A model generated the notes under the pieces. That model had not been told where the DNA came from. It was given only the letters and a program-made list of their open reading frames with translations, and made no database searches. This document shows, in pieces, positions 8,175 to 9,955 of a stretch of 9,955 nucleotides of DNA. Position 1 is the stretch's first letter. Each line of letters begins with the position of its first letter. The position numbers and the translations under genes are program-made. Source of the DNA: an uncultured Bacteroidales bacterium (GTDB lineage Bacteria > Bacteroidota > Bacteroidia > Bacteroidales > UBA932); NCBI GenBank assembly GCA_946405485.1, contig CAMJHJ010000075.1:1-9955 (forward strand), given 5' to 3'.

Positions 8175-8240
8175 AATTTGGTTACTGACTGAATTTGCTT
8201 TGAATCGGCGGTTGTAGGGAGACTGCCGGTTCTTTTTTTT
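8175..8240 (+). ncRNA. Candidate cis-antisense small RNA opposite the susC 5' leader
   Basis: If the -7 box at 8162-8169 is active, transcription would begin near 8175 and stop at the T-tract, giving an RNA of about 65 nt that ends in the hairpin. It would be fully complementary to part of the susC mRNA leader, stopping about 30 nt short of the susC start codon. Known: Bacteroides fragilis carries small RNAs antisense to susC-homologue leaders in PULs with ECF sigma/anti-sigma control (DonS type), and these repress the PUL. The gene order and placement here agree with that. The transcript itself is inferred, and the start site is uncertain by tens of bases. Confidence 0.4.
8203..8240 (+). terminator. 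Plus-strand intrinsic terminator in the susC leader
   Basis: Arms AATCGGCGGT (8203-8212) and ACTGCCGGTT (8222-8231) pair over 10 positions around a 9-nt loop, and a C plus eight T residues follow (8233-8240). Two of the ten pairs are T-G and G-T: they become stable G-U wobbles in a plus-strand RNA but A-C mismatches in a minus-strand RNA. The U-tract is also on the correct side only for plus-strand transcription. No plus-strand protein gene leads into it, so it most likely ends a short non-coding RNA. Confidence 0.6.
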
Positions 8241-8299
8241 GGCGCGTTCTAGGGCGTTATTCGTTCATAGGCAGATGTGGTTTTGGGCGGTCGTACCGG

Positions 8300-9235
8300 T
8301 TACTTGAAAATGACAATATGGTTGTTATCTTTGGTATAATGGAACGGGAAACTCCCCTGCAGGACCCTCAGGGCCGTCTCCGGACCGTCTGAAATCCGGA
8401 ATTTACCCGTCAGCGAAATGCCCTGTACGGCAGGATACTGCAGATCGATGTCGACTTCATAGAAACGCTCCAGGTCGGAAAGGATGTCCTGGAAGGTCTT
8501 TTCCGTGAAGCAATACAGGCCTTCGCTCCAGCGGAAGACCTCGGGGTGCCCGATTGGGGAAACGACGAGCCGGCCCCCTTCAAGCCGGGCTTCCTGTCCC
8601 GGGCTGAGGGTAACGGGATCCGTGTCTCCGTCCAACTGGACCTGGACCTTTCCGGACAGCAACGAAGTGACGAACACCTGTCTCGAAGCGGAGGCCTCCA
8701 CGTCAAAGCGGGTGCCGAGGACAGAGACGTCCCCGGCGTGGGTCTTTACGACAAAGGGCGCCTTCTCGTCCCGGAAAACCTCCAGCAGCGCTTCTCCGTC
8801 CAGGGAGATTTCCCGCCGGCCTTTCTCGAAACGGGCCGGGTAAGTCAGGGTCGTACCGCCGTTCAGCCAGGCATCGGTCCCGTCCGGAAGCCGTACGTTG
8901 ACCCGCTGTCCGGCAGGAACGGTGATTACATTTTGCGCCAATTCGGTGAAGGGCTGCTGACGGAGGCTGAGCCAGAGGACAGACACCAGGAGGAGGGAGG
9001 CGGCGGCCGAAACGGCATACGCGATCCAGCGACGCCCGCCGCGCCTTGCGGCATCCGCCCGCGCCGGCTCCTTGGAGAGGATCAGGATATCGTGGAGTTT
9101 CCTTTCTTCGCGGAGATCAGAGGCGTTTTCCGCGGAGAGCGACTCCCATTCGCGGATGCGCCTGATTTCTTCTTCCGAAGCCTGTCCTTCGAAATAGCGG
9201 AATAAAAGTGAACGGTCCATTGTTTCGTTTTTCAT
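8300..9235 (-). CDS. FecR-family anti-sigma factor (with C-terminal DUF4974/STN-like domain)
   Basis: A 311-residue single-pass inner-membrane protein that would hold the neighbouring ECF sigma factor in check and receive the signal from the STN domain of SusC. Parts seen: a cytoplasmic N-terminal anti-sigma region (about 6-68, with LFRYFEGQASEEEIRRIREW); one membrane helix (about 70-90); a periplasmic FecR domain (about 100-200) with the typical VPAGQRVNVRLPDGTDAWLNGGT (106-128), EVFRDEKAPFVVKTHAG (152-168) and VLGTRFDVEA (172-181); and a C-terminal domain (about 241-311) of the DUF4974 type ending in NNHIVIFK. The ATG at 9235 is chosen; the Met at codon 6 is an alternative. It lies 48 nt downstream of the sigma gene, so the two are probably co-transcribed. 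Its length is normal for Bacteroidota PUL anti-sigma factors. Confidence 0.94.
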   Translation of the reverse strand: MKNETMDRSLLFRYFEGQASEEEIRRIREWESLSAENASDLREERKLHDILILSKEPARADAARRGGRRWIAYAVSAAASLLLVSVLWLSLRQQPFTELAQNVITVPAGQRVNVRLPDGTDAWLNGGTTLTYPARFEKGRREISLDGEALLEVFRDEKAPFVVKTHAGDVSVLGTRFDVEASASRQVFVTSLLSGKVQVQLDGDTDPVTLSPGQEARLEGGRLVVSPIGHPEVFRWSEGLYCFTEKTFQDILSDLERFYEVDIDLQYPAVQGISLTGKFRISDGPETALRVLQGSFPFHYTKDNNHIVIFK

Positions 9236-9283
9236 ACATAGATATGACGAACGAAACGGGGGGATGCCTAGTGAAAAACCAGA

Positions 9284-9814
9284 TTATTTCAGATAATCTT
9301 TCAGCGCGATGCGCAACTCATTGAGAATCTTTGTGATATGGAATTGGACGCCCTTGACGCTCATCCCCAGTTTCCAGGCGATCTCCTTTTGGCTGATTCC
9401 TTCGACCCGGCTCATCGCAAAGACCTCCCGGGACCGTTCCGAAAGGGACTCCAGGGTGTCCTCCGCGATGGTCCGGATCTCTTTGGTAAACAAGGATTGT
9501 CCGCTCTCATCCAGGAACGTGATCCGTTGTTTCATTTCCCATTCTGCCTGTTCCGAAAGGACCCCGGCCGCTTTCCGTTTCCGCAGTTCCTTGCGGAGGT
9601 GGTCGATGCTCTTGTTGCGGATCGTACCAAAGAGGTAAGCCGGGATGTCCGTCTCTTGCGGCAAAGACTCCCGGAGCTCCCAGAACGACAGGACGGCATC
9701 CATCACGATGTCCTCGGCGACCGTCGCATTGCGCGTGTAGGTGTATGCGAAGTGGATGAACGGCTGCCGATAGTCGTTAAATACCTGGGCAAAATGATGG
9801 GCGCTGCACTCCAT
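9284..9814 (-). CDS. ECF RNA polymerase sigma factor (Bacteroides PUL type)
   Basis: A sigma-70 factor of the extracytoplasmic function group, about 176 residues from the chosen start. Region 2 (core RNA polymerase and -10 binding) covers YRQPFIHFAYTYTRNATVAEDIVMDAVLSFWE through AYLFGTIRNKSIDHLRKE, about residues 15-77. Region 4 (-35 binding) is the C-terminal helix-turn-helix LSERSREVFAMSRVEGISQKEIAWKLGMSVKGVQFHITKIL, about residues 124-164. The frame stays open to an ATG at 9895, but that start would run 38 nt into the preceding gene and add 27 residues unlike the family. The internal ATG at 9814 gives the usual N-terminus and leaves a 43-nt gap. Next to a FecR-type anti-sigma factor and an STN-bearing SusC, its likely job is to activate the susC operon when the glycan is sensed. 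A weak -7-like box (TAATTTTC, 9873-9866 on this strand) lies upstream, without a visible -33 partner. Confidence 0.93.
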   Translation of the reverse strand: MECSAHHFAQVFNDYRQPFIHFAYTYTRNATVAEDIVMDAVLSFWELRESLPQETDIPAYLFGTIRNKSIDHLRKELRKRKAAGVLSEQAEWEMKQRITFLDESGQSLFTKEIRTIAEDTLESLSERSREVFAMSRVEGISQKEIAWKLGMSVKGVQFHITKILNELRIALKDYLK

Positions 9815-9857
9815 GGCATCTTGGGCGGCCGTCCGCTGGCTTTCTTCCTTCGTGAAA

Positions 9858-9953
9858 CTACCAGAGAAAATTATTGAAAGGATAGCGGCCGGCATGGATT
9901 TCGGCCACCATCTTGTAGATGTCGTTCTTGAGTTTGGCGATGCCGATCTTTTC
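9858..9953 (-). CDS. C-terminal end of an unidentified protein (cut by window edge)
   Basis: An open frame enters from the right edge and ends at TAG (9860-9858). The last 31 residues contain KIGIAKLKNDIYKMVAEIHA followed by Gly-Arg-Tyr-Pro-Phe and end in Phe-Leu-Trp. The stretch is amphipathic and probably helical, with a proline-aromatic tail. I do not recognise the family. It reads as coding because it uses common codons, has no stop, and ends 43 nt before the sigma factor. It is in the same direction as the PUL but need not belong to it. It may be an unrelated housekeeping gene marking the locus border. Confidence 0.55.
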   Translation of the reverse strand, partial: EKIGIAKLKNDIYKMVAEIHAGRYPFNNFLW

Positions 9954-9955
9954 CT

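Noticed and set aside
8203..8240. Reading the leader hairpin as a terminator between the anti-sigma gene and susC on the minus strand
   Set aside because: In minus-strand RNA two pairs become A-C mismatches and the homopolymer is an A-tract before the stem, so it cannot work as an intrinsic terminator in that direction.
8280..8302. Short inverted repeat CGGT-ACG-ACCG next to the anti-sigma stop
   Set aside because: Four-base arms with a three-base loop and no T-tract; too small to support a terminator or operator call.
8546..9205. Plus-strand open frame opposite the anti-sigma gene
   Set aside because: Shadow of the FecR-type gene; no recognisable domain and no leader signal. It begins inside a conserved FecR coding region.
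1..9955. CRISPR arrays, tRNA or rRNA genes, insertion sequences, phage or attachment sites
   Set aside because: I saw no regularly spaced repeats, cloverleaf-like segments, transposase frames or terminal inverted repeats. The window is accounted for by PUL genes with short gaps, none over 300 bases.

Overview
The window comes from a polysaccharide utilization locus (PUL) of a fairly GC-rich member of the Bacteroidota, most likely a gut or other anaerobic Bacteroidales. The lineage rests on an STN-bearing SusC/SusD pair, an ECF sigma factor with a FecR-type anti-sigma factor, a serine-type sulfatase, lipoprotein signals on most of the products, and no clear Shine-Dalgarno sequences. Genus and species cannot be told from the sequence.

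Every convincing protein gene lies on the minus strand, so the order of transcription runs from right to left. At the far right is the end of an unidentified gene (9858-9953). Then come the ECF sigma factor (9284-9814), the anti-sigma factor (8300-9235), and a 155-bp leader (8145-8299). The structural operon follows: susC (4776-8144), susD (2889-4763), an S1 sulfatase (1338-2879), a GH88/GH105 unsaturated uronyl hydrolase (169-1341), and the 5' end of a GH43-like lipoprotein enzyme that runs off the left edge (1-154). Gaps inside the structural operon are 12, 9, -4 (overlap) and 14 nt.

The genes read as one circuit. SusD and SusC bind and import an oligosaccharide. The N-terminal STN domain of SusC would signal through the anti-sigma factor to release the sigma factor and raise susC-operon transcription. 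The sulfatase, the GH88/GH105 and the GH43-like enzyme would dismantle the glycan. Sulfatase plus unsaturated uronyl hydrolase points to a sulfated, uronic-acid-containing polysaccharide cut by a polysaccharide lyase. No lyase is in the window, so the substrate stays open.

The most interesting non-protein signal lies in the leader between the anti-sigma gene and susC. A plus-strand hairpin followed by eight T residues (8203-8240) has G-U wobbles that make it stable only in plus-strand RNA, yet no plus-strand protein gene exists nearby. A perfect Bacteroides-type -7 box (TAAATTTG, 8162-8169) faces it. Together they suggest a short RNA of about 65 nt antisense to the susC 5' leader, in the place where cis-antisense PUL-repressing RNAs have been reported in Bacteroides fragilis.
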